A stretch of 64,000 bases of DNA from Xestospongia muta. Taxonomy: Eukaryota; Porifera; Demospongiae; Haplosclerida; Petrosiidae. The position numbers were made by a program, and so were the translations under genes. This document shows, piece after piece, positions 51,101 to 63,923 of the stretch. Where the stretch lies: NCBI GenBank assembly GCA_963693285.1, contig OY848923.1, positions 3,358,038 through 3,422,037 of the forward strand, written 5' to 3'. The notes beneath the pieces are model-generated. The model was not told where the DNA came from. It saw only the letters and a program-made list of their open reading frames with translations, and searched no databases. Position 1 is the stretch's first letter; every line of letters starts with the position of its first letter.

Positions 51101-51470
51101 GAAAAATGAACAAATGGTCTTATTGCTGGGCAAGAAAGACACACCCACATCAAAACAACTGACAATAGTATTTGCACTAACTTGACACACTTGAATTTCG
51201 TATTGTCACTTACATTCAAAGTCTCTATAGCCAGCAATAAGAGGAAATGTACTAAAAAATGAACAAATGGTCTTATTGCTGGGCGAGGAAGACACACCCA
51301 CATCAAATCAACTGACGATAGTATTTGCACTAACTTGACACACTTGAATTTCGTATTGTCACTTACATTCAAAGTCTCTATAGCCAGCAATAAGAGGAAA
51401 TGTACTAAAAAATAAATAAATGGTCTTATTGCTGGGCGAGGAAGACACGCCCACATCAAAATTACTTAAT
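48150..51470. repeat. Satellite array: ~22 tandem units of about 153 bp
   Basis: The word GGGCGAGGAAGACAC recurs every 152-155 bp. Units fall into two types by one short segment: type 1 has TTACATTCAAAGTCTC..AGAGG, type 2 has TTACATCTGTACTCTC..AGAAG. Order left to right: about 1,1,2,1,1, then nine type 2 in a row (48919-50141), then 1,1,2,1,1,2,1,1. The period is a multiple of three, so minus-strand frames stay open for up to 272 codons with 51-residue repeats. Several 1-bp changes break the frame (around 49140, 49275, 50060), which argues against a gene. Edge units (48150, 51450) are the most diverged. Confidence 0.9.
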
Positions 51471-51657
51471 ATTGTTAGCAAAGGATGTAAGTCAAATAAT
51501 TTTACATGCATGTCACAGAAATTGTTAAAACTAGAGGAATATTGCTGTTGTCGACTCCATATTCCTTCCATTATTAAAAGCAAGAGGCTTTAGTGGTGTC
51601 ACAAAATATGTAAGGATTTTATAACTTTAAAATTAAACAAAAAGTAGTAAATTCTAG

Positions 51658-52261
51658 GGCAAAAATCTGTTAGAGAAAGACATGATCATATTTCCAGTTC
51701 ATCGTCCACAACATTGGATTCTCATTGTCAGTGCCTTAATCAACATAATATATGTTTGGGATACATTAATTACACATGTTGTTGATGTGAATGATAAGAT
51801 CATATATGAAGTCGATTCATATCATAATAGTTGGCCTCATTTAATTAATAGCATATGGTAAGGAATTATTGCATAGATAACTTTTGAAAAAAGCAGGCTA
51901 TATTTGTGTAGACTGTCAAAGTTTAAACTATCCATTCATGAGTGGAGTTCCAAAGTATGTTACACTAATTCATTTTTATAGTACTTGTACATCCATAGAT
52001 GTGCAACAGTCCAACACAGAGTAATGCCTGTGATTGTGGGGTATTTGTCTGCATGGTAAGACTTCATTAACTTGTATAATGTTCATTTACGTTTACAGGC
52101 AGCAAAGTGTTTCATCGAGAAGAGAAAATTAAATTTTAAAGAAGTAAGTGTAAAAATTGCCTACTTGCATAGGCAGGTTACATAAATCATAGAGTGAAGC
52201 TCAAATAGCTCGAACAATGATCTTGTTGGAGCTAAATAATCTTCATAAGCAAGAAAGTTAG
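51658..52261 (+). CDS. Ulp1/SENP-type cysteine peptidase, C-terminal catalytic exons
   Basis: Four exons in matching phase: 51658-51857, 52010-52055, 52099-52143, 52193-52261 (TAG). They encode IIFPVHRPQHWILI (catalytic His), WDTL with the Asp about 16 residues on, then PTQSNACDCGVFVCM with the oxyanion Gln and catalytic Cys, and a final helix (SEAQIARTMILLELNN). These are the family C48 active residues in the right order. The family removes SUMO or related modifiers; transposons often carry such genes. Upstream exons are missing: the satellite array starts about 190 bp before, so the gene is probably 5' truncated or its first exons lie beyond the array. Confidence 0.75.
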
Positions 52262-52424
52262 TGATTCACACAAAATGCTTAGATAAGTCATTTCTTATTG
52301 ATAACCAGTCTTGTACACTATGTATGAAAGCAACAGCGATAATGATAATAAATTTCCACCAGTACACTTTAACTCTAATTGTGAGTTGTTAAACACAAAA
52401 CATTCCATTCCAGTTTGTTCTATT

Positions 52425-54112
52425 TAGTAGTTAACACCAAAACAGAGACAAGTGAAACAATGCAATCAGAAATGTCAGTTATTAATACCCACAAAATCCC
52501 ACTGAATAAGAGCAATGGTTTGGCACTTAAAACAATATTATCCATTGACGATAGTTTGACTGTGTTGTCATTGCATGATGTAAACCTCAATTTAAAAGAC
52601 ATAAAAGAATTATCAAACAGTGAAAAATTTATTTCATCTAAGGTACAGTCCATCTCAAATGCCTAATCATTAATAATACACTCAAATAAATGTAGACAGT
52701 ATACTTTTTTTATAAATGTTTTGAAGACAATTAGTAACAACAAATTTGAAACCTTTTATACAGTCAGTAATTGAAATAATCAAATAGGTCATGTTTGAAA
52801 AAACTCTATTATAAAGGATTTGGGTTATGTTGAAGTCATAAACAGTGCTGACTTACAAATTTGCATGACAAGCAAATCCATGCCAGAATTTAATAGAGTG
52901 AATCCATGTTTTTACATGAAAGTAAGTTGTAACGAAGAAGTCTTGACTATGTACCATATATACAACAGAGGTCTAGTGGACACCAACGATATGGAGAGAT
53001 ATTCCTAATAATTTGTCCTATTTTGGAAGAGGACATGGTTCTAGTGAGTGAAAACTAATAAAACACATGTACTATCATCACTTTATCTATTACAGTTCAG
53101 CCAACATGAGAATAAGGATGTATTGGTATATACTATTCATGACAAAATAAGTGATAAAGCAAATGAACTCATTGAAACTTTCAGGTATATTCACATGTGA
53201 TACTGCACATGATTGAGACAAACTTACAGGAAAGCAGTTGCTACGTGGAGGGCAACAGTAATGAAGGAAGCAAGAAGATATAACAATTGGAAAATTAATG
53301 TGGTGAAGGTTGGTAAATGATTTAATTAAAAATGGGTACCCTGACATATTTAATCATAAGGACACATGCCCTGACATGTACAGAAATGTATATATATGTA
53401 AGGTATGTGAAAAGCATAGCTAAGATTTAACATTTACATCAGATAATTAAATTTAACAGTATGTGGCAAGTTATCTCAGAATACCATACGATGAGGATAA
53501 TTTTGAGGTAGAGACAGTTTATTACATGTTGACATTATCTATAAAAATAGCTGACAACTTACAAGAAGTGGATCCTTAAAATAAGGTATGTTGTCCATGA
53601 AATAATGTATATTAATACATTGTCTGTTAATTCCTAGCTGTTCAGTAGCAGAAGTGCATATGGAAAATGTTCCTCCAGATTACGTAGAAACCATTAAAAT
53701 TTATGTCAACCCAGGTACATTATAAACTACTTCCATCATTTACATCTCAAAAAGTAACAGATAAGGATGACATCTTTTGTACTAAACAAAAATGGGACAA
53801 GGAGTTTTACCTTAAAAGTTATCCGAATTTTAGACGTGACAAATCAGATCAGTATGTTATTCATATATGTGAATACTATATCTAATACTCTATCATTGTA
53901 TCAGTGACAGCATATTTACAAGAAGGTTCATTAGAACAATAATCAAAGTAAATGAAGTATGTTTACAAATATCATTTAAAATTTAAAAAATCATGTGTTT
54001 ATGATATACAAACAGCACACAATCAGACAATTATTAAATGGAGAATGTTACAGTGATTTTGGTAAAGTGAAGTATTTAGATGACGGCTGGCCAATTGACC
54101 TTGATGATATGG
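52425..54112 (+). CDS. Unrecognised multi-exon gene
   Basis: A chain of short exon-like blocks with GT..AG borders: 52424-52641 (VVNTKTETSETMQSEMSVIN start), 52818-52920 (GYVEVINSADLQIC), 53097-53186, 53231-53309 (ATWRATVMKEARRYNNW), 53320-53400 (KNGYPDIFNHKDTCPD), 53460-53508, 53640-53712 (NVPPDYVETIKIYVNP), 53720-53850 (FCTKQKWDKEFYLKSYPN), 53907-53948 and 54016-54112 (LDDGWPIDLDDM). One frame change near 53310 may be a lesion. No domain was recognised. It follows the Ulp1-like gene in the same direction and both may belong to one former mobile element. Confidence 0.4.
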
Positions 54113-54765
54113 TGAGAATATCAGTCTAACAAACAATTATTTCATACAAGTTTCATGTAGCTAATGGAAATCGATTATTATTTACTTGCTTTGGTGAGTG
54201 ATTGTCTAAAAAAAACCTGCATTCTATTTAAGTGATTTTATGAAATCAATCATCTGGCCAGAGGTAATTCCAGATAATAATTACAAGACATAACCTCATT
54301 GAATTATACTTGTAGGTTCTCACTTTGTTAATAATGGAGAAATTTCACTTTTCATACGAAATAGCTGTTAAGTGCCTTCTACAAAGACAACTTCCCTCTA
54401 TATAAACACAAAATTATTGATGTTAGATTAAGCAACTTATTGAAAAATAGTTCATTTGTAAATTATATGCTTCTAAATCTTACGTGTTCTAACAAAAACA
54501 CTGACCTTCAGACGTCTTTTCAAAATAACACAAGTTTCCTTGTTGCAGTGTGATGTGGTGATGGGACATTAATTAGGCTTCTGCAGCAGCACATTCAAAT
54601 GAGGAATGTACATTAAGTGCAGCAACACATACCGCGGTTTTAAGGTCCGCCTACAAATATGTGCTGCTAACTTCAACAGAGTTGTACCACCTTAATAAGT
54701 AGTAGTACAATATCGACACTTGTAGATATTATGTAGTCTCACTAACTACACCTTTTTTCTCTACA
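54113..54765. other. No gene recognised
   Basis: Sequence between the unknown gene and copy C. GCAGCAGCACATTC occurs here (about 54586) and near 47600. Confidence 0.4.
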
Positions 54766-54851
54766 GTGAAGGTCTAACTAGTGAGACTACTTAACTAGTG
54801 AAATTACCTAATACTGTAATCTCAAAATATGTTTCATATCATTTTCTACAG

Positions 54852-57800
54852 GACAATATAAACCTGGTGTAAGAATTAAACATAGTACTAAAGTGATAGG
54901 AGATAACCTATACCTGTTTGGTGGAATTCAAGTACCTTCAGTTCACAATAACGATGAGAAGAGAAGACTAACGTCACAGATTGCAATATTCAACATTACC
55001 TCTGGTGTATGGAACTTTAGATCAACTAGTGGCAATCCCCCTTTAGGAGTGAAAGGGTACTTATGTACTTCAATAAATGACAAGATTTATTATTTCGGTG
55101 GTTGGTGTCATCATGACATCTGTTACCATAACAGTCTGAACGAGTTAGATATATCTACCTTCACCTGGACTCAACTACAAACTACTGATGACAACATAGC
55201 AGTGATGAAGAGGGGCTATGGTGGTATTATGTCAAGTGAACAAACTGGACAACACTGTCTTTTAATTATTGGAGGCCATGGATCCCACCCTCTATACAAT
55301 TAGCACAAGCTCAATATTATCAGTTACCTAATGGTAGAGTATCTACTAACGAACAAAATATATTCGACCTGACAACAGGTAAGAACATTAATACACAATT
55401 TTATACTATCACTTATTACAGTTAGTGTCACTACATGTAACTATTATATAATGTATTATTATTATTATTATTAATATTAACATTATATAAATGGAATATA
55501 AACTAAAATAAAATATATTAGTATATTCTATTATCATAATATTATATTATACTTTTAAATTCAGTAGTTATTAATGGTCATTACTAAGTTGATACATTGG
55601 CTCTTTAATTCACGTTTGTTAAAATATTAGATTAGATATAAAGAGAAATGTGATTGTTCTAATGATTATCCAGGATTTTAATTGTAATCATTCTATGAAT
55701 ACTATGTAAGATCTTAATTTCATAGTGAAATACTGAGAGCAGTGCTACAAAGAGCATATAATTAGAAGCAGCATCTATGGACAACTATAGCTATGGAATG
55801 CTAGGCAAAGGAGCATGTGAATGTTTTCATTCACAACCATTGTTGTAGCACTGGTTTATATAATTCATTGGTTGCTACATGTGTCAGTGGTTATAGAATG
55901 TGGTTAATTTCATTCACTGCTCTTGAAAATCACACAAAACAATATATTAAATTTGATAAAGTGGACATCTATCATATACAATTATATATATATAGAGAGA
56001 GAGATATTTTGTTTATTTCAAAGCAATTATACAACTGTCTGACATGTACTACCAGGTAGGAAAAAAAATTAGTGATCATTGTGTCAAGACAGATTTTCTA
56101 ACTAATATGATACAAGTATAATGAAGAGTTTGTTCTCCTTTAGGTCAATGGATCATACCTGAGATTGTTGGACAGTGTATGCCACCTAATAGTGCCTTTG
56201 TTATGGAAACAGTAAACAATACAAGAGCAATCATCTTTGGTGGTCATATTGAAGGCACATCATCTAATACTACTTATATTTTGGATATCATCAACTGTAC
56301 AGTGGTATGTTCCATTATCATTCATACACTGACTGATAACATGTGTGTTAGTTGAGTTCATTTGTCTATCTAGCACTGGCAGACTATAGCTAAACCTGAC
56401 CCAGTGGTACAATGGCCAGAGGAAAGAAGAGATCATGCTGCCAGTATTATTAATGGATCAATATCACCTATACTAGTGGTGATGGGTGGACTGAACAAGG
56501 AAAAAAAAACGATAAAGGACTGTTGGATACTGTATGTTAATGATAAGTCATGGTCAAAGGTATGTCATTGATAATATATCATATTACCTCTAATTTATTG
56601 TACAATGATAGTTACTTAGTTAGTACATGTAACTGTCCATATATTTAGAAGTATACTATGTTCTATTCTGTCTGTTTACTCTGTTTAAGGCATTTATCAT
56701 GTCCATTATACTAATATATATATATTAGAATATGTTATTATTGTTAGTGTTATCATAATTGTTACCTTTGTACAAATTATAATCTATTTAAATTAGAAAA
56801 TCTAAAATTAACAATGTGACATTAGGACATTTTGGTCTTACATAGGTGGGTTCACTTGAGCCATCATTTTGACCTGTTTTATGTAGTACGTATCAGCACT
56901 GATTAGGAATGCTACTTTTATTTAAATGTTATATCTAAAGTCTCTGGCGTAGTTAGCACACTATTGCACTGTTATTCCAATGGACCATGATAAATGCCTT
57001 AAACAGAGTAAACAGACAGAGTAGAACATGCTAGAGTAAGATACTGTATAAATGATAATATAAATGTAAATAATATTGAAATTATATTACTTTATGAGTT
57101 AACATTTGCAATGATATGTCTCTTTGTAACAAGTTACCAAGTAAATCTCAGTTTTAATATCATACCAATAACATATTATTGTATTATAGCTCTCCAATCT
57201 GTACACACATATAAATGATATAATGATATTTATGTCTCTACCAACTACAGATTAATCTACCTGACTCTGTCACTGAGAGATGTATCCCCTCTCTATCAAC
57301 AATTATCATTGGACCACATTGTGTGTGGTTAATAGTTGTAGGTGGTAAACTACAGTATAAAGGTGCAGATGTTCTAGACCCAAATATAACGATGTTGATT
57401 GAATTCGGTTAGTAAGTCATTACACACACAATATAGAATTACATTGACTACATGTAACATTAACATGATGGATATTGTATAGGTTATTAAGAAGGTGTGG
57501 TAGTGGGTATCATCATATGATAATATATTACAAATTATTACCTTCTTTGAATTTTACCTCTGTAGTACTGTTACTAGCATGGTTAATGTTGACTTCATAT
57601 TATATATCACAACAACTATACACATATAGCTATAATATTTTTGTGAATGTATACAAATACAATAGTATTACCTAATCACGACATATATTTTACTCCCATA
57701 AGTTATAGATATTTGATATAGTAAGTACTCATTTAATGATAACCACTAAATTTTCCTTAATTGTGTATGCATTAAGTCCAATCTACATCAAACTGGTAGT

Positions 57801-60800
57801 ATTACTAACATTGTGTGTATACATTTGTGACTACATGTGTAGTATTGTTTATATGTTTTAGTTACTATGTTGCTATTACATGTACATAATGTAAGTATAG
57901 GTATTGTTACATGTAGTGTATAATACATGTACTGTTATATAACAGGTGACCTTGTTATGTACTACATAGTGTAGTCTTATTACTATCATATATATTATAC
58001 TAGTAGTACTACATTATATACTAACATTAGTACTGTTGTGCTCTTTTATATAGTCCTAACAGATGGTCAATGGTCAGTAGGATTTGTACTAGACTCTAAT
58101 GCACTAAGTGTTATCAAGGCAGTATATGATGAGAGAAGGTCTCAGAGGAAATCAGAAAAAGATGACAGTGAGGAAAGATCACAAGAGAAAGAGCTTCAAT
58201 CTAAGGAACTACTAGTGACACAACAAAACATAAAGAGTCTTCAAGAAAGATTACTAGAATCAGAATCTCAAAGAGGTTAGTGAATAATTATATAATGGAT
58301 GAATAGACAACAATGAATGTGTAAATGACTAAATGGACTGATGTTGATGGATAGATGAACAGAAATATCACTAGACATGTCAATGTACAGTGTATATACC
58401 GATAGTGATTAATGGAGTAATATGCATGGACTGGTGAATGGATGGATGATTATATGATGAATGGATGTATAGCAATGATGGATAAATGAAAAATGATTTA
58501 TCTATCCAGTCTTTGTATTCATCAGTTAATCCATCCATACATCTGTGCATCCATTCATATATTTAGCTATATATCCTTCAGTCCATTATACAGTTATCCA
58601 TTCCTCATGGTTGGACAAATGCATATTTAGATAGATTCATGAACTGAAAAATGGATAAATAGATGAATCAGTGATGGGATAGATGGATGATATGATAGAC
58701 ATTCAATTCATATATCTGTTTATTTACTGATAAAAAATGCATTTCACAAAATGTTCTTTCTTACTATATTATAGTACTAGAGAAGGACAGTCGTGTAATT
58801 GAACTTACTACCAAACTGCACAAGAAGGAGATAACCATAACCTTACTACAAAAACAACTAGAACAATCTATTGAAAAGGGTGAGTAGATGAATGAATGGA
58901 TGAATGCAGTAGATGAACGAAAGAATGAATGATTGCACATTACAATAGATAGAGATGGATAGAAGGAAGATAGATATATTTTTAAGTTTCTTGTGAACCA
59001 TATATGTTTAAATTTATATCTAAAGGCATTTGACTAGTCATTGTTACCTACTATAGTCTCAAGTACCAGTAGATATCATGACATACCACAAGTACATGAT
59101 GTAGTACATGAAAAAGACACTTATATAGCTCAACTCACTCGTAAACTTCACAAGAATGCAGAGACCATAACAGCACTACAAAAACAACTAGAACAATCTA
59201 ATCAACAGCTCAGGAGTTATCAAAAGACTACAAGTACTACTTATTATATTAATTTACTGTTTATTTATTTCTTTGATTTCAGACTTTGTCAGTTATCTTT
59301 CCAAACTGGCTGTTGTTCTACAACCAGTACAAGGATATTGGGAACAACTGGGTCTTCAACTTAATATAGATCAATCTGTACTGACTGATATCAGAAGTAA
59401 CGGAGATTCTACAGAACAGATGAAGTACTTGTTAGAGGAATGGTCTCTAAAAGGAGGTACATTGACACAACTTGAAGAGGCTCTACTTCATCTTGACATG
59501 AAACATGTCATTCCTGGTAAGAGCTATAGTGAACATATTGGATGAATGGATGAATGGATGTATGTGTAATGTAATCGATGTATATATATGTGCCCAGTAG
59601 TGCCACAGATTAGATTTAATATCCCTTTGCAATCCAAGGATACACAATATGGTCATGTAACATGTTCATTGATGACATAATACACACATATTGTCCACAA
59701 TATATTTTGCAGTATAATTATATCATGGGATATTAAACATGTATCTAGCAAGTTAGCTACTCCCATGGATATATTGTATCCATGGATGACATAGTACACA
59801 TGTGCATATCATGTATCTGTGGTATATTTACATATACAAGATGCCCCTAGTGGTATATCTACTTCGTTGTATATATATGGATACAATGTATCCATGTAGC
59901 TAACTATAGTTTCCAACCTATGGATGTATTTTATAGTAATCCAATGTTATCATGACATGTACCTTGATATAATATATACATGTTCCCAAGTACACAGTTG
60001 TACCCTATGGATATATTGTATAGTGACCATGGTTACCATAACACATATATGGATACATAACTATGTACACAGTTGTTAACCTATTGGTACAATGTATTGT
60101 AACCATGGTTACCATGATATGTACATGGATACAATGTATCCATGCTGCCAAGTCTACAGTTGTCACCAAATGGATACATTGTAGAATAATCCATGGTTAC
60201 CATGCCATGTATGTTTTATGGTACTTTTTGACATATCTTGATATATAGATAAAAAGAGAAACAATAAAAAATATGTAAGAGTTGAAGTAATTTTGCTATG
60301 ACATGAAAACTTTATTAACCAGTATTCTACTTATAGTGACGCACTATATATACAAAACACACTAATATAGGATTTTACATAACACACAATCTCATGTTTA
60401 GGTTTACATGATCTTCAAGAGAAGATACAAGTCTCTACTGACTTCAGTGATAAGTCTATCCAATGTGACTATTGGAATTATACTAACATATCAGGTAACC
60501 TATACCTATCATATGTAATACTTTATTAATGTACTATTAATGTTGTATAGACTCATTTGAAGGAATGGTGACAGTAGGAAAGAAGCTCTGTCTCTACAAT
60601 GCTCATACTGAACATGAGTTAATATTGGAACAATGTGGGTTAAGACTTGTCATCCCTGAAGAGGTCATCACACCAATAGAGTCTATATATGAAGTAGCTG
60701 CTCAAGGTTTGTGGGGTTTGGGCAAATTTGAGTTTCCTGAAGGTAGTACACTTATCAGTGGTGTGTGCTATATATCAGTATCCAGTTCCTCTGAACTCAA

Positions 60801-61275
60801 CAAACCAGTTAAAATAGAGTTAATGCATTGTGCTCATATTACTGATGAGAGACAGACACAATATTTAAGTTTCGTTTTTGCTAAGTCAGGTCCACCCTTT
60901 AAGTTTGAATACTTACCAGGAGGATCGTTCTCATCTGAATCTCAATATGGCACTATATCTCTCAAACAGTTCTCGTTACTGGCTATAGTACTTGTTATTA
61001 GTGGTGCAGCTGCTGCAGTTGGTGGTGTTGCTTTAGGAGGTGTAGGAGGGGTAGTTGCTGGTGGTGTTATAGGTTTAGCTGCAGCAGCTATAGGACATCA
61101 TCTTGAAGGAGGTCATGGTAAGAAATAAATAGATTACTTTTAAATATTTTTAACATAATCAGGTGATATCAAGCCTCCTAACTGTTATTATCAAGCTTAT
61201 GTCTTCTATAAATGTATTGATACTAAAACATGGACTATGAATTTTGTTATTACTCAAGACTCAAAGTACTCCAAG
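54852..61275 (+). pseudogene. Copy C: kelch / coiled-coil / Death / ZU5-like gene, frameshifted and 3' truncated
   Basis: Exons: 54852-55378, 56144-56304, 56374-56559, 57251-57407, 58054-58275, 58775-58879, 59057-59233, 59283-59516 (Death), 60402-60494, 60551-61117 (ZU5-like plus hydrophobic segment), 61163-61275. The first kelch exon has lost one base in a C run near 55283 compared with copy B, closing its frame at 55301-55303; after the loss the frame continues normally. The next expected exon (as 15032-15244 in copy B) is absent, because the duplicated 2-kb block begins about 55 bp after the last exon. The donor at 59234 has lost its preceding G. The product would lack the CARD-like end. 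Confidence 0.8.
59745..60240. repeat. Palindrome array in a copy C intron
   Basis: Counterpart of 4987-5400, with TGGATACAATGTATCCA at 59878-59894 and 60125-60141 and CCATGGTTACCAT words. Contains the unoccupied CATATA target of the transposon seen in copy A. Confidence 0.7.
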
Positions 61276-61332
61276 GTAATAAAAGTCTGGTCAATTTATA
61301 TATTATCATAATAACAATATGATACCTTTTTT

Positions 61333-63338
61333 TAAATTAAATTTTGACTAGAATAAAATTTGATTATTACAAGATATGGTCTTAAGAGGCAAAAACAATA
61401 GATGACAAAATTTAAAAGATAACATGCAATGCTAAAAGAAATAAAAATATTATAATTGATAAATCATCCTATAATTGTTTTAGAAGATACTGACTTCACA
61501 GTCAAATACTGACTAAACTTAAACAGATTTTATAGATTAGCAGCAGTGTCTACAGAAGAATATAGTTGGTAGGGATGTACATTGTAGAATAAAGCACTGT
61601 TTTACCACATATGAATGCTTATAAGTATGAAACATGGTACAGTCAAATAAGTTATACTTTGACCATTTAAAAGTAGTCAGTTACCGTTCAGGGTACCCTA
61701 AATGGTAACTCATTTGAAAGTCAATAGCTAAACTATAACTTACAACTAAAATCAATAAATTATAAATACTACATCATGTCACTCAATACAAAGACTATTA
61801 ATACTGTACTCTACTGTGACTGTGAATGCATCACTGATAAAATTATTATTTATATAACCATTTAGAAATGTTAGTTGAGTATCATATCAGATAGTTACTA
61901 TGTTTGTGATAACAGCTCTGTGTTAGTTTATGATAATAAACATACCAATACTATGAACACTATATAGTGGATGTAGATTATAATATATGATGTTTACATG
62001 TAATAAAGTATTGTATATTTTAGTTAAACAATCAATCAGTGACAAATCTCTTTATTGACAACATATGTTTATATAAGGCATATATATAATTATATAGAAC
62101 TCTGACCATATAGAGACTTGAAATACTCTTTACATAATGAATGTGTTAATATTGACTCTTTATTATCTAATGGAGCTGTTATATTAAAATTAGAATAAGA
62201 AAGTGACATAATGACTGCAGACAGAAATCTACCTAAAGTAAGATATGTAATATTAAAATTTGTTTTGAACATGATATTGTTACAAGTAACAGACTAGAAG
62301 CTAAACATAAAAAACAATATTTGATTGCTAATTAGCAAACAAATGGTGCTGTGTTTACTTTCTATGTTTACTTAATCCACTATTGTTTTTGTAGGCACAT
62401 AAACAAGTACATTAATTAGTATTAAAACTGTTATATTTACTTTCTAGCATCATAACAAGTTTGCTATATGCAACCTGTATAGCAATATATCATTAAATCA
62501 ATAAACCTATTTAACAGTGTTATATAATTTCTATAGAACTATTTAAGTCATAATTATACTTAAGCAAAATTCTCATGTACTTAATATGTCCAATTGTAAA
62601 TTTCATAGTGACAGTCCTTACACAATTACATGCAAAGCTTTATTTTGAACCAAATTTCTTTTTCAATTACAAAGTGAATGAAATATTTATGTTCGAAAGC
62701 AGCCTGATGAGGTAGCATTTTTCAATTTTGTGCCAACACTTAAATGTAATAAGATTATACTCATGTCAGTTCTGTCAATGAATGCCTCAATGGAGTGTGC
62801 CATATTGTAAAGAGAGTCTAGTGGCTATGCTGGTTCTTTGTGAAATAAAGGAGGCATACTAAGGCATGGTTACAGTTTATCTTTCCAGCCTGTGTATGGT
62901 TTATTCTAATTCTTATCATAATAATGTCACAATATTTCAGCAAAGTGGTTCAACTTGTAGGAAGACAAACAATTCTAGTATTAGCCACTATGATTCTACT
63001 CTCTTATACTAAACTGATACACACTGTTTTTCATGTTGTCCATTACACCAATATACCATATACCAATATATTTTCTATTATAACAAACATATAATGTTTA
63101 TAAACATCCAGTGACTGATCACTCAACAATTACTATTAGTGTACTCTTACCTACTTACCATGTGACTACTTATCACAACAGACATATGACATAAAACAAA
63201 CTTGTTAAAGTGATGACAGTCAACAATATGATATGATAATATGATACATAAACGTGTATGATTAGTAGTGGGTGTACAAACTACATCATTATAACGATAT
63301 GTTATAAACAATATATCTACTTTCATCTGTATAGAGTA
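61333..63338. repeat. 2-kb duplicated block, copy 2
   Basis: Same orientation as 38746-40742 and close to identical. Its left edge interrupts copy C. Its right edge, 63290-63395, is also similar to the first intron after the third kelch exon of copy A (about 1405-1505), so the block carries family-derived sequence. Confidence 0.9.
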
Positions 63339-63923
63339 CTAAGGGATGTGGCCGTATATTGCATGATATATCATATCCCTTATAGTACCGTATAGCAGGT
63401 TTTTTCAAGGGTAGCGTATTTTGCAAATTTCTCAGAATTTAGGACAATTTGTGAAAATGACTGACATCATTAAAACTTTCTCAATTATTGGATTAATATG
63501 CTAGTGGTAGCTTCTCTCTGTGCAGTCAATCATTGAAGAATTAGTAGGCAAATGTGCAGTAGGCAAAGACGGAGTAGGCAAACCTGGGATAATCCGGCCC
63601 GATCAATTGATGACAAAACTGGTATGTCATCAAAACTGGTATGTAAAACATGGTGAATATTTGGTAAAACAATTTAGGACAAGTCTGAAAAGTACCGTCT
63701 ACATAAATTGCATCTGACTCACATAGTAGCTCAATATTTTTGTCTGTTCCAAATATTATTAGCTTATCATCTCCATCGTTATCCTCAGCAATAAGAAAAG
63801 ATTCTCCAGAAGGTGTCTTAACCCATTCGTCATTAAAATGTACATCTCCCCGACTTGTTACACAAAGCAACTCTTGTTGTCCTTCTCTTCCCTCCCTTTC
63901 TTTCCTCCATTCCTTTGACATTA
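63339..63923 (-). mobile_element. MULE-type transposase fragment
   Basis: The segment is missing from the first copy of the block. The minus-strand frame 63921-63541 has FLIAEDNDGDDKLIIFGTDK, LLCESDAIYVDGTFQTCPK and LFYQIFTMF, which is the first conserved part of MULE transposases, with the first catalytic Asp in VDGTF. The frame then drops into a FAYSVFAYC-type repetitive end. The rest of the transposase is absent. Confidence 0.7.

Noticed and set aside
48401..51459. Minus-strand repeat protein of 51-residue units
   Set aside because: Frames persist because the satellite period is a multiple of three; indels break them repeatedly, and other frames are equally open.
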